From Oscillospiraceae bacterium (GTDB lineage Bacteria > Bacillota > Clostridia > Oscillospirales > Ruminococcaceae), in NCBI GenBank assembly GCA_016281125.1, contig JAEEIA010000054.1:1-33692 (forward strand): a stretch of 33,692 bases of DNA, given 5' to 3'. The notes beneath the pieces were generated by a model. It saw only the letters and a list, made by a program, of their open reading frames with translations. It was not told where the DNA came from and did not search any database. Below are positions 16,098-25,127 of this stretch, in pieces (within the stretch, counting starts at the first letter, position 1; each line of letters begins with the position of its first letter). A program made the translations under genes and the position numbers.

Positions 16098-19000
16098 ATG
16101 AAAAAACGGGTTGTTTCCTTTGTGGTTTCTGCTGCAATGTGTCTGCTGCAAATCGGTTCTGCGTTCAGTGCCGGAGCTCTTACAGCGTATGCACAGGAGG
16201 ATCTGTGGGAGGGTGTTTATCCGGTTCCGGAGGGGGAACGCATACCGGAGGCGGATGCGCCTGCGGTGACAACGCTTCAGCCGAAGGATCCGTCACAGAC
16301 GTTTGGCGCTGTCGGCTCGGATGTGATTCCGCTTGACGCAGGAGATCTGACACCGCGGCCGGGATCCGCGGAAACGACGCTACGGAATTTTAAGGATCCG
16401 TCGCAGGTTGTGACGGACGCAACCGGCGGTGCTCCGCCCGTGCAGTATGATGATACGCCGTCTTTCACGGTCAATCCGTCGGAAACCTATGTTCCGAAGG
16501 CTGACGGGACAACAACGCAGCCCGCTTCCACGGGGCTCCGCCAGACTGTCAGTTCCGGTTCGGGCGGCCAAAACGTGACATGGGCGCTGGACGACGAGGG
16601 CACAATGACGATTTCCGGCACGGGCACGATGAATCTCAATTCCTGGGTTCAAGCGCATTCGCTGCATGATCAGCTGAAAAAAGTGGTGATCGAAGACGGC
16701 ATCATCAATATCAGTATGCAGGCGTTCCAGGGCTGCGAGAACCTGGTCAGTGTCAGTCTGCCGGGCAGCCTCCGCCGGATTGATATGCTTGCGTTTGCGT
16801 ACTGCCCGAAGCTGTCTGACATTCAGCTGCCGGAGGGTCTGGAGGAAATCGGCGCAACTGCGTTTGACAGCTGCAGGAGCCTGACGGAAATCACCGTGCC
16901 GGAGAGCGTGATGCTCATTGACTCCAGCGCGTTCCAGAGATGCGACAGCCTGACCGATGTGACGATCCTGAATGAAGCGTGCGAAATTGCGCAGGTGGAT
17001 GCAACGCTGAACGGAGCAACGACGGTGATTCACGGTTATCCGGGCTCCACGGCGCAGGCCTATGCTGAGCTGACGCACCGCAGTTTTGAGCAGATCAAAG
17101 AGCTTGCAAACGGCGAATGCGGCGCGCAGGGAAAAAACGTTGTCTGGCGGCTGTATGAAACGGGTCTGATGGTGATTTCGGGAAAAGGGGAGATGAGGGA
17201 TTATTTTGGTTATGCGGATCAGCCATGGGATTCTTATAGATCGCAGATCAGAAAAGTCATTATCCGAAATGGCGTGACGACGATTGGATCAAGCTCATTC
17301 TCAGATTGCAGAGTAATGAGAAAAATTATACTACCGGACGGCGTAACAAGTATTGGAAGAGGCGCATTCTTAAGTTGTTCTGCTTTGACTGAAATAATTG
17401 TTCCGGACAGCGTGACTAGTATTGGTTCCCTTGCGTTTTCTGACACACCTTGGTTGAAGTCAAAGCAGAAAGAAAGCCCACTTGTTATTGTTAACGGAAT
17501 TCTTATTGACGGAACAACTTGTTCCGGCGATGTAACAATACCGGATGGTGTAATACGCATCGCGGGTTATGCGTTTAATTATTGTACCGGACTGAAAAGC
17601 ATTTCGTTTCCCAACAGCGTGATCAGCATCGACCATTTTGCGTTTGCTACCTGTACGAGCCTTTTAAGCGTCACAATTCCGAATAGTGTGACGAATATCG
17701 ACAATAACGCATTTTGTGGCTGCACGGGATTAACCAGTATCACAATTCCGGATAGTGTGACTAGCATTGGATTATCTGTGTTTGAAAATTGTTCCGAAGA
17801 TCTGACGATTTCCGGCTACACCGGTTCCTGCGCTGAAACCTACGCTAAAGAAAACGGCATTGCATTCAAATCCATCGGCACGGTTACAACAACGGTTTTC
17901 ACAGTAACCACGGTAACCACAGTAACCTCAACCGTCACACAAACCAACACCAAGGACATCAACGCCGGCCTGAACGGCACTGATGTCAGCACCAGCGGAA
18001 GTGAGCGCTATCTCGGCACGGAGGTGCCGAATACGAGCATTGAAATCACGCCGCGCTTCACGACCACAAGCACCGTTCCGCCCGCGCCGGGCACTTCACC
18101 CACATCGCCCACCGGTGAAACCGGCGAAACCGCAACCGGTACGCCGGGAACGACGAACACTGAACCGGATCCCGCGTACAAAGAGGAGTTTATTCTGCAT
18201 CTGCCGCTGTACGGGCATCAGGTATATGAAACGGTCGCGGAGATTGTCAATGTGTCCGTTTCCGATCCGAACGTCGCGGTTTATGTCGTGTCCGAATCAA
18301 AGAAAGCGATCACCGTGCAGGCAGTCCGGGAGGGCAGGTGCAAGCTGGTTGTCACGCTTGCGAACGGCGATGTGTACGCGGTCAATCTGACGGTCGGGGA
18401 TGCCGGAACCACAACGACGGCCAAGCCCGTAACATCGACTGCGCCGGTGACCACTGTTCCGGTTACGACCGTGCTGACCACAACGGAGCCGGGTTTGACG
18501 CCGGTTTCCGGTATATGCGGTGCGCAGGGGAATAATCTGACCTGGACGCTGGATGCGGAGGGGACGCTGACGATTTCGGGCAGCGGCGAAATGATGGATT
18601 ATTCAATATATTATAATGAACGTTCGCAATGGCAGTTTTACGATGAATTAATCAAAAAAGCAGTAATTGAGGATGGAGCAAAAAATATTGGACAAGCTGC
18701 TTTCTACGGATGCAAGAATCTTGTAAGCGTTACGATCCCGGAAAGTGTAATTTGCATTGAGCACCAGGCTTTTCAAGGCTGCAAGAGTTTAACTAGTATT
18801 TCCCTTCCCGATAGCATCACTGAAATAGGATCTGAGTCATTTGCATATTGTTCAGACTTAACGAGCGTTATTATCCCTTCAAGTGTTACGCTTATTTTCA
18901 ACGCAGCGTTCTCTTGCTGTGAAAAACTTGTAGAAATTGATGTTGAAGCGCAGAACACCAAGTATTGTTCAGAAAACGGTGTGCTTTTTTCTAAGGATAT

Positions 19001-21230
19001 GCAGAAACTTCACAGTTATCCTGCTGGTAAACAGAGGTCATCCTATATCATTCCTAATGGCGTGACGAATGTTGGAAGTCAGGCTTTTTATGGCTGTAAA
19101 TACCTGACTAATATTACAATTCCAGATAGTGTTAACAAGATTTATGAGGAGTCTTTTGCATATTGTTCTAATCTGACAAGCGTCACGATCCCCAACAGCG
19201 TGACAACGATTAGAGAAACAGCCTTTCGTAATTGCCCCGATCTGACGCTTGAGGGCTATACCGGTTCGTGTGCAGAAACCTATGCAAAGGAAAACGGTAT
19301 TGAGTTCAAGTCTATTGGTACGGTTATAACGACAGCCCCTGCTGTCACTACCACAACGACTACTACCACAACGACTACCACTACCACTACGACTACCACT
19401 ACCACTACGACGACGTCGACTACCACAACGACGTCGACTACCACGACAACGACAACAACGACTGTCATTACCACAACCACGACAACAACATCAACCACCA
19501 CTATAACATCAACTACAATCACTACGACAACAATCACAACCACTGTGCCTGTCACGACTACCGAGGCCGTCACGACCACTGCGGTTATGACGACTGTCCG
19601 TGTGATAAAGTTCCAGGCAGATACATGGAATTTCTCCAGTGAAAATGAAGCGTTCTTCCGGCAGATAAATGGGGAATGGCAGAGATTCCTTACGGATCAG
19701 GATTACAAAAGGCTGGAGGATGCCTGCCAGGCGACGGATTGGAATGGGATGGATGGCGTGAATGCGCATCTCAAGGATCACGGAATCGGCACCTGCTACG
19801 GCATGGCGCTGCTGACCGTGATGCATCAGCTCGGGATGTTCCGGGCTTCTGATCTGGATCCGGCAGCAGATACGCTGTATCAGCTTCGGAGCAACAATGA
19901 CACCGTCCTTTCCGCGATCAATCTGCATCACCTGCTGCAATACCGTGAATCTGATCAGATGTTACTGCACAAAACCAGGCCGGCGAATGCGCTGCTGGAT
20001 TCGCTCCTTGCGGGTATGGATGCCGGAAAACCTGCGCTTCTGATTTTGTGTACGGATCAGAATGATACGAAGCAGCGGCATGCTGTTGTTGCGGTTGATT
20101 ATCAGCCGGAAAATACAACGCTTGTTTTGTGGAATGAGAATTGGAAATTTGACGGCTATATTCGGTTCTATGACCCCAAGACCCCGCATACAGAAGAAAG
20201 GCTGTATGTCAACCGCAGTGAACATAAATGGTATTCTAATGCATATGGGGGATTCGCAAGCGGGATGCCAAATATCGGACTGCGCGCCGTGGTTACGGAT
20301 CTCGGTATCCTGACAAGCGGCAGTCCGTATGCGGATTCTGAGGCAGCCGTACAGGAACAGCCATTGACGCAGATGACATTTGAAACAGAGGGCAAATACA
20401 AAATGCCGCAATGGGTTGATCCGACAACAGGCATGCCAATCAGCGGTTCCGGCGCGATTGACAGCGTGGTTGTTGAACAGTCTTTGTTTGACATCAGCGG
20501 TGAGAGCAGCCGGAATCTGAAAAAATACACCATGCTGTATGAAACGGACGAGTATAAATTCAGCTTCGCGGACGAAAAGTCAGCGTCTGCTCAGGTTGAG
20601 ATGAAGTATCCGGGCAAGCTCTGTTATATTCAGTCTGATCTGCTGAACGATGCAGTGTTTGCACCGAACGGTGTGACTGCTCATATCCAAACGTCGGATT
20701 ATACGCTGCGCTTTGTTCAGAATCTGGCGAAGGATGCTAACGGGTTCAGTCTGCTTGCTGTGAAGGGCACGGGTGACGGAAAAGTTGAATTTCACCAACA
20801 CAGCAAAGACAGCTGGATTCTGAGCGCAGACAAACCGCTCGGTACACTGGAAATCAGTGCAAAGAGCCGAACCGGCGAGGAAGTGAGATCGGTTCAGACA
20901 ACATCGAAAAAAGTCTGTATTTATGCTACACCCGACGGCGAAATCAGTATTCTGTACTACTTCGATGGCAGCGACGGGCGTCCGGCGGAAAATGGCGACG
21001 TGAATATCGACGGCAAAATCAGCGTTGACGATGCGCAGCTTGCGCTGAAGCATTACACGGCGACCGTCGCCGGCATTCAGTCCGGTCTGCCGGAGGAGAA
21101 TCAGATCAAAATGGACGTAAACGGCGACGGCGAATGCAGCGTGGATGATGCCCAGCTTATTCTGATGTACTACACGCAGAAGACCGTAGCCCAGAACGAC
21201 ATCACCTGGGAGGATCTGCTGCACCGCTGA
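16098..21230 (+). CDS. Giant secreted LRR protein with papain-like cysteine peptidase and C-terminal dockerin
   Basis: 1710 residues from ATG 16098 (AAGGGGTG upstream). A Sec signal ends near ALTAYA. Three modules begin with a short beta motif (for example VTWALDDEGTMTISGTG, VVWRLYETGLMVISGKG, LTWTLDAEGTLTISGSG), each followed by BspA-type LRRs, separated by Thr/Pro-rich linkers. The third linker (about residues 1084-1170) is almost pure Thr. A papain-like peptidase follows with catalytic C1233 (GTCYGMALL), H1328 (RHAVVAVDY) and N1346 (LWNENW). A dockerin (about 1633-1705) has loops DVNIDGKISVDD and DVNGDGECSVDD and ends TWEDLL. It probably acts as a surface or complex-bound protease. Parts of LRR blocks 2 and 3 are distinctly more AT-rich than the rest, suggesting recombination. 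Confidence 0.93.
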   Translation: MKKRVVSFVVSAAMCLLQIGSAFSAGALTAYAQEDLWEGVYPVPEGERIPEADAPAVTTLQPKDPSQTFGAVGSDVIPLDAGDLTPRPGSAETTLRNFKDPSQVVTDATGGAPPVQYDDTPSFTVNPSETYVPKADGTTTQPASTGLRQTVSSGSGGQNVTWALDDEGTMTISGTGTMNLNSWVQAHSLHDQLKKVVIEDGIINISMQAFQGCENLVSVSLPGSLRRIDMLAFAYCPKLSDIQLPEGLEEIGATAFDSCRSLTEITVPESVMLIDSSAFQRCDSLTDVTILNEACEIAQVDATLNGATTVIHGYPGSTAQAYAELTHRSFEQIKELANGECGAQGKNVVWRLYETGLMVISGKGEMRDYFGYADQPWDSYRSQIRKVIIRNGVTTIGSSSFSDCRVMRKIILPDGVTSIGRGAFLSCSALTEIIVPDSVTSIGSLAFSDTPWLKSKQKESPLVIVNGILIDGTTCSGDVTIPDGVIRIAGYAFNYCTGLKSISFPNSVISIDHFAFATCTSLLSVTIPNSVTNIDNNAFCGCTGLTSITIPDSVTSIGLSVFENCSEDLTISGYTGSCAETYAKENGIAFKSIGTVTTTVFTVTTVTTVTSTVTQTNTKDINAGLNGTDVSTSGSERYLGTEVPNTSIEITPRFTTTSTVPPAPGTSPTSPTGETGETATGTPGTTNTEPDPAYKEEFILHLPLYGHQVYETVAEIVNVSVSDPNVAVYVVSESKKAITVQAVREGRCKLVVTLANGDVYAVNLTVGDAGTTTTAKPVTSTAPVTTVPVTTVLTTTEPGLTPVSGICGAQGNNLTWTLDAEGTLTISGSGEMMDYSIYYNERSQWQFYDELIKKAVIEDGAKNIGQAAFYGCKNLVSVTIPESVICIEHQAFQGCKSLTSISLPDSITEIGSESFAYCSDLTSVIIPSSVTLIFNAAFSCCEKLVEIDVEAQNTKYCSENGVLFSKDMQKLHSYPAGKQRSSYIIPNGVTNVGSQAFYGCKYLTNITIPDSVNKIYEESFAYCSNLTSVTIPNSVTTIRETAFRNCPDLTLEGYTGSCAETYAKENGIEFKSIGTVITTAPAVTTTTTTTTTTTTTTTTTTTTTTTSTTTTTSTTTTTTTTTVITTTTTTTSTTTITSTTITTTTITTTVPVTTTEAVTTTAVMTTVRVIKFQADTWNFSSENEAFFRQINGEWQRFLTDQDYKRLEDACQATDWNGMDGVNAHLKDHGIGTCYGMALLTVMHQLGMFRASDLDPAADTLYQLRSNNDTVLSAINLHHLLQYRESDQMLLHKTRPANALLDSLLAGMDAGKPALLILCTDQNDTKQRHAVVAVDYQPENTTLVLWNENWKFDGYIRFYDPKTPHTEERLYVNRSEHKWYSNAYGGFASGMPNIGLRAVVTDLGILTSGSPYADSEAAVQEQPLTQMTFETEGKYKMPQWVDPTTGMPISGSGAIDSVVVEQSLFDISGESSRNLKKYTMLYETDEYKFSFADEKSASAQVEMKYPGKLCYIQSDLLNDAVFAPNGVTAHIQTSDYTLRFVQNLAKDANGFSLLAVKGTGDGKVEFHQHSKDSWILSADKPLGTLEISAKSRTGEEVRSVQTTSKKVCIYATPDGEISILYYFDGSDGRPAENGDVNIDGKISVDDAQLALKHYTATVAGIQSGLPEENQIKMDVNGDGECSVDDAQLILMYYTQKTVAQNDITWEDLLHR
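19348..19612 (+). repeat. ACN-triplet microsatellite encoding a poly-Thr linker
   Basis: About 265 bp of ACT/ACC/ACA/ACG codons, with runs of ACTACCACTACG-type repeats, encode nearly uninterrupted Thr with a few Ser, Ile and Val. Because the repeat unit is three bases, slippage would change linker length without frameshift. Such linkers are often O-glycosylated spacers. Confidence 0.85.
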
Positions 21231-21262
21231 TCCGACGGGGCGCGCTGATGATGAATCCTGCA

Positions 21263-21296
21263 AAGAAGCCCGAAAGCAATCGCTTTCGGGCTTCTT
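21263..21296 (+). terminator. Intrinsic terminator after the LRR-peptidase gene
   Basis: AAGAAGCCCGAAAGC (21263-21277) pairs perfectly with GCTTTCGGGCTTCTT (21282-21296) around a 4-base loop and is followed by ATTATATG. It lies 33 bp after the stop codon. Confidence 0.85.
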
Positions 21297-21426
21297 ATTA
21301 TATGTGTGCTTGGCTTGAAAGTAAGCGCCCATAGGTCTTTCCGCTGCTTCGTGACAGTGTGCTGTTCCGTGCAGGAAACATTCATAAAAGTAATTATTAT
21401 TTTTTATGAAGAATCAATGCCAGATA

Positions 21427-21455
21427 TTGACTTTTCGTTTTTGGGGGAATATACT
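21427..21455 (+). promoter_or_regulatory. Promoter of peptide/ABC cluster 2
   Basis: TTGACT (21427-21432), 17-bp spacer, TATACT (21450-21455). A leader of about 80 nt precedes the secreted-protein gene. The rest of the 245-bp gap 21297-21540 shows nothing else recognisable. Confidence 0.75.
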
Positions 21456-21540
21456 GAAATTGTAATGATGGTTGCGCAATATTGTTATACTTCAGTCTTT
21501 CTACACTATTTACTAATGATTCAAAAAGAGGTTGATAACT

Positions 21541-21960
21541 ATGAAAAAGGAGTCTATTTACGCAATGATTCTAAGCGGAGTAGCCGCATCTTCTCTCATG
21601 AGCATTTGTGCATCCGCAGCATACGGAGCATTCACCGCACTCTCTGACACGGAGGTCAAAAAAGATAAGTTTTCATATGTGAAAACATGGAAACCTTACG
21701 AAAACAATGTGAATGCTGTAAGCATTACAGGTGTTTGCCTTTACGGCGGTCTCAGCATGGCGAAATCCAAGATTTGGGATGATACAGACGGAAAGTATCT
21801 TCGCTTTAATAATAATTCAGAAGAATCCGGTGCATACGGTTCGGGAGGAACTGTCTCTGCTTACGATTGCACATCAAATCTTGGATGGCATAATTTAACA
21901 TTCTATACGGCAGGCGCGGACGGCTCCGGTCACGTTTCTGCGCGCGCGACAACGAAGTAA
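21541..21960 (+). CDS. Small Sec-secreted protein of cluster 2 (candidate peptide toxin or substrate)
   Basis: 139 residues. AGAGG lies 9 nt before ATG 21541. A Sec signal (MKKESIYAMILSG to ICASA) is cleaved near residue 26. The mature part, about 113 residues, is rich in Gly, Ser, Thr, Asn and aromatic residues, with two Cys (ITGVCLYGG; AYDCTSN) that could form a disulfide. It shows no clear alignment with the cluster 1 peptides, but shares size, signal type, strong promoter and position directly before a hairpin and an ABC operon. No family is recognised. A bacteriocin-like product is the favoured hypothesis because the following transporter resembles immunity ABC systems. Confidence 0.85.
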   Translation: MKKESIYAMILSGVAASSLMSICASAAYGAFTALSDTEVKKDKFSYVKTWKPYENNVNAVSITGVCLYGGLSMAKSKIWDDTDGKYLRFNNNSEESGAYGSGGTVSAYDCTSNLGWHNLTFYTAGADGSGHVSARATTK

Positions 21961-21976
21961 TGATTCGATCATGAGA

Positions 21977-22018
21977 ACAGGCAGGATCGGCACGAGGCAT
22001 CGTGTCGGTCTTGCCTGT
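21977..22018 (+). terminator. Long stem-loop between peptide gene and transporter genes
   Basis: A 19-bp stem (21977-21995 with 22000-22018) pairs fully when three G-U pairs are allowed, with loop GGCA. The tail is GCGCTTTG, not a T-run, so termination is probably partial. The placement matches the hairpin between peptides and transporter in cluster 1. Confidence 0.6.
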
Positions 22019-22062
22019 GCGCTTTGAAAAAGAAACTATTTCATACCGCTTACGGAGTAATT

Positions 22063-22902
22063 ATGTTTAGAAATCAATTCCTTCTTGCGTGCAGGAAGAA
22101 AAATGTTCTGTTTACGATCGGCTTTCTGTTTCTCTTTTGTATCGGCTATTATTGCTTTATAGCGAATCTTGCATTGAAGCAAACAGATTTTTCTCATGTT
22201 GCGGCGCCGCAGTGTGTCTTCATTCTGTCGGAGGAAACCGGATTATTGACACCTGTCTATCTGGAGATGCTGTTTCCGTTTCTTGCGTTGCTTCCGTTTT
22301 CCTTTTCCTATCTGAATGACCGGAAGCTCGGAGTCACTGATGTTTACATTTCGAACGGAGGAATCCGGAAATATTACATTGCAAAGCAGTGCGCCTGCTT
22401 TGCGGTGACATTCCTTGTTTTTTTTATTCCGATTTTCATCCATCTGGTTCAGGTATATCTGACATTTCCGGCTGACGGTGCGATCATCACAGAATTGATG
22501 ATGGAGGAAATATCATACAGCCATTTTCTCAATACCTCCGGTACGGATACCGGATCCGGCCTGCGAGCCCTGCTTCTGCAGCTGCTTGTACAGCACCCGT
22601 TTTTGTACGATCTGTTTTATACAGTGCTGTATTCAGCTTATGCTGGCCTCGTCGGAATGTTCGGGCTTTCCATTTCCTATTTGTTGAAGCCAAAGCATCA
22701 GCTTCTGCTGTTCCTTCCGTATCTTATACTGAGCAGGGCTGCGGAAAGAATCCTGCCCTGCATCCTGTCGTATGTTTCACCGGGCGGTGTGGTTGCCGGA
22801 CTCAATGATGCGTACGCATTGTTCGGGATCTGGCTCCTGTTTCTTGCTGCGGTGATCCTGGTACTGAATATCAAAAAGATCCGTTCCGATCAGTTGAAAT
22901 AA
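22063..22902 (+). CDS. ABC transporter permease, cluster 2 (LanE/LanG-like)
   Basis: 279 residues from ATG 22063 (GGAG 5 nt upstream); an in-frame TTG at 22024 lacks a ribosome site. It has about six hydrophobic segments: near residues 15-35, 70-95 and 115-140, then three in the last 120 residues. The size and layout fit the permeases of lantibiotic-immunity (LanFEG) or bacitracin-resistance type transporters of about 250 residues. A stretch after the second segment (LNDRKLGVTDVYISNGGIRK) parallels one in the next gene (YKDLEVSSIYYFTRNSNIGK), suggesting a heterodimer. Family membership is inferred from topology and neighbours, not a sequence signature. Confidence 0.82.
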   Translation: MFRNQFLLACRKKNVLFTIGFLFLFCIGYYCFIANLALKQTDFSHVAAPQCVFILSEETGLLTPVYLEMLFPFLALLPFSFSYLNDRKLGVTDVYISNGGIRKYYIAKQCACFAVTFLVFFIPIFIHLVQVYLTFPADGAIITELMMEEISYSHFLNTSGTDTGSGLRALLLQLLVQHPFLYDLFYTVLYSAYAGLVGMFGLSISYLLKPKHQLLLFLPYLILSRAAERILPCILSYVSPGGVVAGLNDAYALFGIWLLFLAAVILVLNIKKIRSDQLK

Positions 22903-22914
22903 AAGAGGTCTTAC

Positions 22915-23649
22915 ATGAAAAAAACATTTCGGATGCGGTTGCTGCTTGTCATTGTTTTCGTATTCATTCAGCAGTACGGAAGCATTTTTGATTTGTTCCG
23001 TGCTGAAAGTACAGAGATTTACCGGACGGTTGACAGGATCCGTTTTTGGGAATCGAATGTCGTGGACATGACATCGGCGGGAGTTTTTTATATGTCGCTG
23101 CTGCTGTTTGTCATTCTGATTCTGTGCTGGGGAAACTATATCTATAAAGATCTGGAAGTAAGCAGTATCTATTATTTTACTCGGAACAGCAATATCGGGA
23201 AATGGTACTGCCGCAGGCTTGCCGGGCTTGCCGGATACAGCTTTTTGTTTTCCGGCCTGTATCTTCTGATATCCATGCTGATTGCCGAGCTGCTGACGTC
23301 CGCATCCCTGTTTTCGGCCGAAGATCTGTCAGTCGTGCTTCGGTATGCGGCATTTTCCGGATTGTACGGATTCCTTCTGACCGTTGCAGTAAACAGCATT
23401 GCTGTTCTGATCGGATCTGTGAAAAGTGCGGTTTTGGTAAACGCCTTTCATGCAGCCGCCGCAGTCTTCGGATTTTTGACGCTGAAAAAGAACTTTGGGC
23501 TTGGATTCCGGTTCAGTCAAATCACGCAGGCACAGTTTTTGTGGGCCTGTACAATACTGTTGCTGTTGGACCTTGTCGTGTCCGTTCTGCACTACCTGCA
23601 GATCACACACTGTGATCTTGGGTTAATCTATTCGGAAGATACAGTATAA
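22915..23649 (+). CDS. ABC transporter permease, cluster 2 second subunit
   Basis: 244 residues; AGAGG upstream, 12 bp after the previous gene. About six membrane segments: near 8-22, 60-80, 105-125, 140-170, 175-195 and 215-235. It pairs with the preceding permease and the following ATPase. The order permease-permease-ATPase with small permeases is that of peptide-immunity ABC systems. Confidence 0.82.
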   Translation: MKKTFRMRLLLVIVFVFIQQYGSIFDLFRAESTEIYRTVDRIRFWESNVVDMTSAGVFYMSLLLFVILILCWGNYIYKDLEVSSIYYFTRNSNIGKWYCRRLAGLAGYSFLFSGLYLLISMLIAELLTSASLFSAEDLSVVLRYAAFSGLYGFLLTVAVNSIAVLIGSVKSAVLVNAFHAAAAVFGFLTLKKNFGLGFRFSQITQAQFLWACTILLLLDLVVSVLHYLQITHCDLGLIYSEDTV

Positions 23650-23665
23650 CAGAGAGGTGAAGTAT

Positions 23666-24307
23666 ATGTCAGTGATCAAAATAGATGATGTCAGTAAAAT
23701 CATTAAGAAGCAACTCATTCTGGATCATATTACAATGGAATTTCACAGCGGAACCGTGTACGGGATTACTGGAATCAACGGCTCCGGAAAAACAATGCTG
23801 CTGCGGCTGATTTCCGGATTGATGCGTCCGAGCTCCGGTTCTGTATATTACAATGAACAGCGCCTGTACCAGGACATCAGTTTTCTGCCGAGCATCGGCA
23901 TTGTGATCGAAAATGTCGATCTTTACCCGGAATTTACCGGTTTCCAGAATCTGAAAATGCTTGCGAATATCAAAAAACGCATTCAGGATCCGGATATTGA
24001 ACGGGCGATGTCTCGGGTCGGACTTGATCCGAAGGACAAGCGAACCGTCAAAAAATACTCGCTCGGTATGCGGAAAAAGCTTGCCGTTGCACAGGCGATC
24101 ATGGAATCGCCCGAGGTCATCCTGCTGGATGAGCCGACCAGTGCACTTGACGCCGAAAGTGTCGAAAAGGTTCGCGATATTATCAAAGCAGAAAAGGAAC
24201 GCGGTGCGCTGATTCTGCTGACCAGTCACAATGCTGATGACATCAGAATTCTGTGTGATGAGATTTATGCACTGCAGAACGGCCGGAGAAAGGATGTACA
24301 GATATGA
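23666..24307 (+). CDS. ABC transporter ATP-binding protein with E-loop (LanF/BcrA-like)
   Basis: 213 residues from ATG 23666, with GAGAGG 8-9 nt upstream; a GTG three codons earlier overlaps the ribosome site. Walker A GINGSGKT (36-43), signature YSLGMRKKLAVAQAI (from 131), Walker B VILLDEP (151-157), switch H188. Where most ABC ATPases have the Q-loop Gln, this one reads IGIVIENVDLYPEFTG with E82. Replacement of Gln by Glu (E-loop) with the IE-x4-YP context is characteristic of LanF and related BcrA-type ATPases, which expel or block membrane-active peptides. This points to self-immunity or peptide-antibiotic resistance rather than nutrient transport. Confidence 0.93.
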   Translation: MSVIKIDDVSKIIKKQLILDHITMEFHSGTVYGITGINGSGKTMLLRLISGLMRPSSGSVYYNEQRLYQDISFLPSIGIVIENVDLYPEFTGFQNLKMLANIKKRIQDPDIERAMSRVGLDPKDKRTVKKYSLGMRKKLAVAQAIMESPEVILLDEPTSALDAESVEKVRDIIKAEKERGALILLTSHNADDIRILCDEIYALQNGRRKDVQI

Positions 24308-25014
24308 AGCTTGCTTTGGGACTCGGAAGTGCTGCGGTTCTGCTGGCAGCAGGGACGACCGGCTGGTTTTCGCACAGAATCGGACAGATGCCGGAGAGCT
24401 GGTATTCCGCGATTCATTCCATTGCGGACGTCAAAAAAACGGAAACGACTTTCTCACCGGATACCATAAATTCGGTTTTAACCTTTGAACATATGACGGA
24501 AGCCATGGATGGTTGTGCATACAACCGGCAGATTCTTCTCGTGCAGCCGACAGACGATGTCTGCATGGCGGACGGACAGCTGATCCAGAAGGTGCAGGTG
24601 AAACAGGTGTATGAGGGAGATCAGGCACTTTCCGGCACGGAGATCCCGATTTACTATTATTTTTTCCATATCCAGACATATGCGGAAATGAAAAAGGCGC
24701 AATCAGAAGGGAAATCGTTTGACAGGCCGAATGTTTATCATCCGTCCTTCATGAACTATCTGGATCCCGCGTCTGAATACCTTGTTTTTTTGAATCGGTA
24801 TCAGTTCCTTGATCATACTGTGTATACGGCACCGCACCCGAATGTTCCGTGGAACTTTTCCCTGACGGATACCAGGGAACCGGCGATCGTTCCAACGGAT
24901 GCCGGATGCAGCTATTCGGAGGTTTCTGACGCGGAGATCTTTGTCAAGGATCAGGCCGGCGCGGAAAACTGGAAGAAACTGAAACAACAAATTCTTGCAC
25001 AATACTGCACATAA
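24304..25014 (+). CDS. Membrane-anchored extracellular protein ending cluster 2
   Basis: 236 residues; starts in an ATGA overlap with the ATPase gene. An N-terminal signal or anchor (residues about 3-20, no lipobox Cys) is followed by an extracytoplasmic domain. The domain contains VCMADGQLIQKVQVKQVYEG and EYLVFLNRYQF, resembling the beta-strand pattern of small secreted OB- or beta-barrel-like domains, but I do not recognise a family. The tight coupling suggests an accessory or immunity subunit, analogous in position to the lipoprotein and anchored proteins of cluster 1. Confidence 0.8.
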   Translation: MKLALGLGSAAVLLAAGTTGWFSHRIGQMPESWYSAIHSIADVKKTETTFSPDTINSVLTFEHMTEAMDGCAYNRQILLVQPTDDVCMADGQLIQKVQVKQVYEGDQALSGTEIPIYYYFFHIQTYAEMKKAQSEGKSFDRPNVYHPSFMNYLDPASEYLVFLNRYQFLDHTVYTAPHPNVPWNFSLTDTREPAIVPTDAGCSYSEVSDAEIFVKDQAGAENWKKLKQQILAQYCT

Positions 25015-25019
25015 CAGAC

Positions 25020-25053
25020 AGCCCCGCCCCGATCCGAAGATCAGGGCGGGGCT
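25020..25053. terminator. GC-rich terminator after cluster 2
   Basis: AGCCCCGCCC plus GATC arms (25020-25034 with 25039-25053) form a stem of about 15 bp with one mismatch and loop CGAA. It lies 6 bp after the last gene of cluster 2. The tail TGGTTC is only weakly T-rich. Confidence 0.7.
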
Positions 25054-25127
25054 TGGTTCATCCGTTTTCAGAATCAGGTCAGGTGTTTCTTACGTAAGCA
25101 TAAACCGGGCAGGCAGGTCGCTCCGCA

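Noticed and set aside
19280-19579. Poly-valine minus-strand frame
   Set aside because: It is the complement of the poly-Thr-coding triplet repeat.
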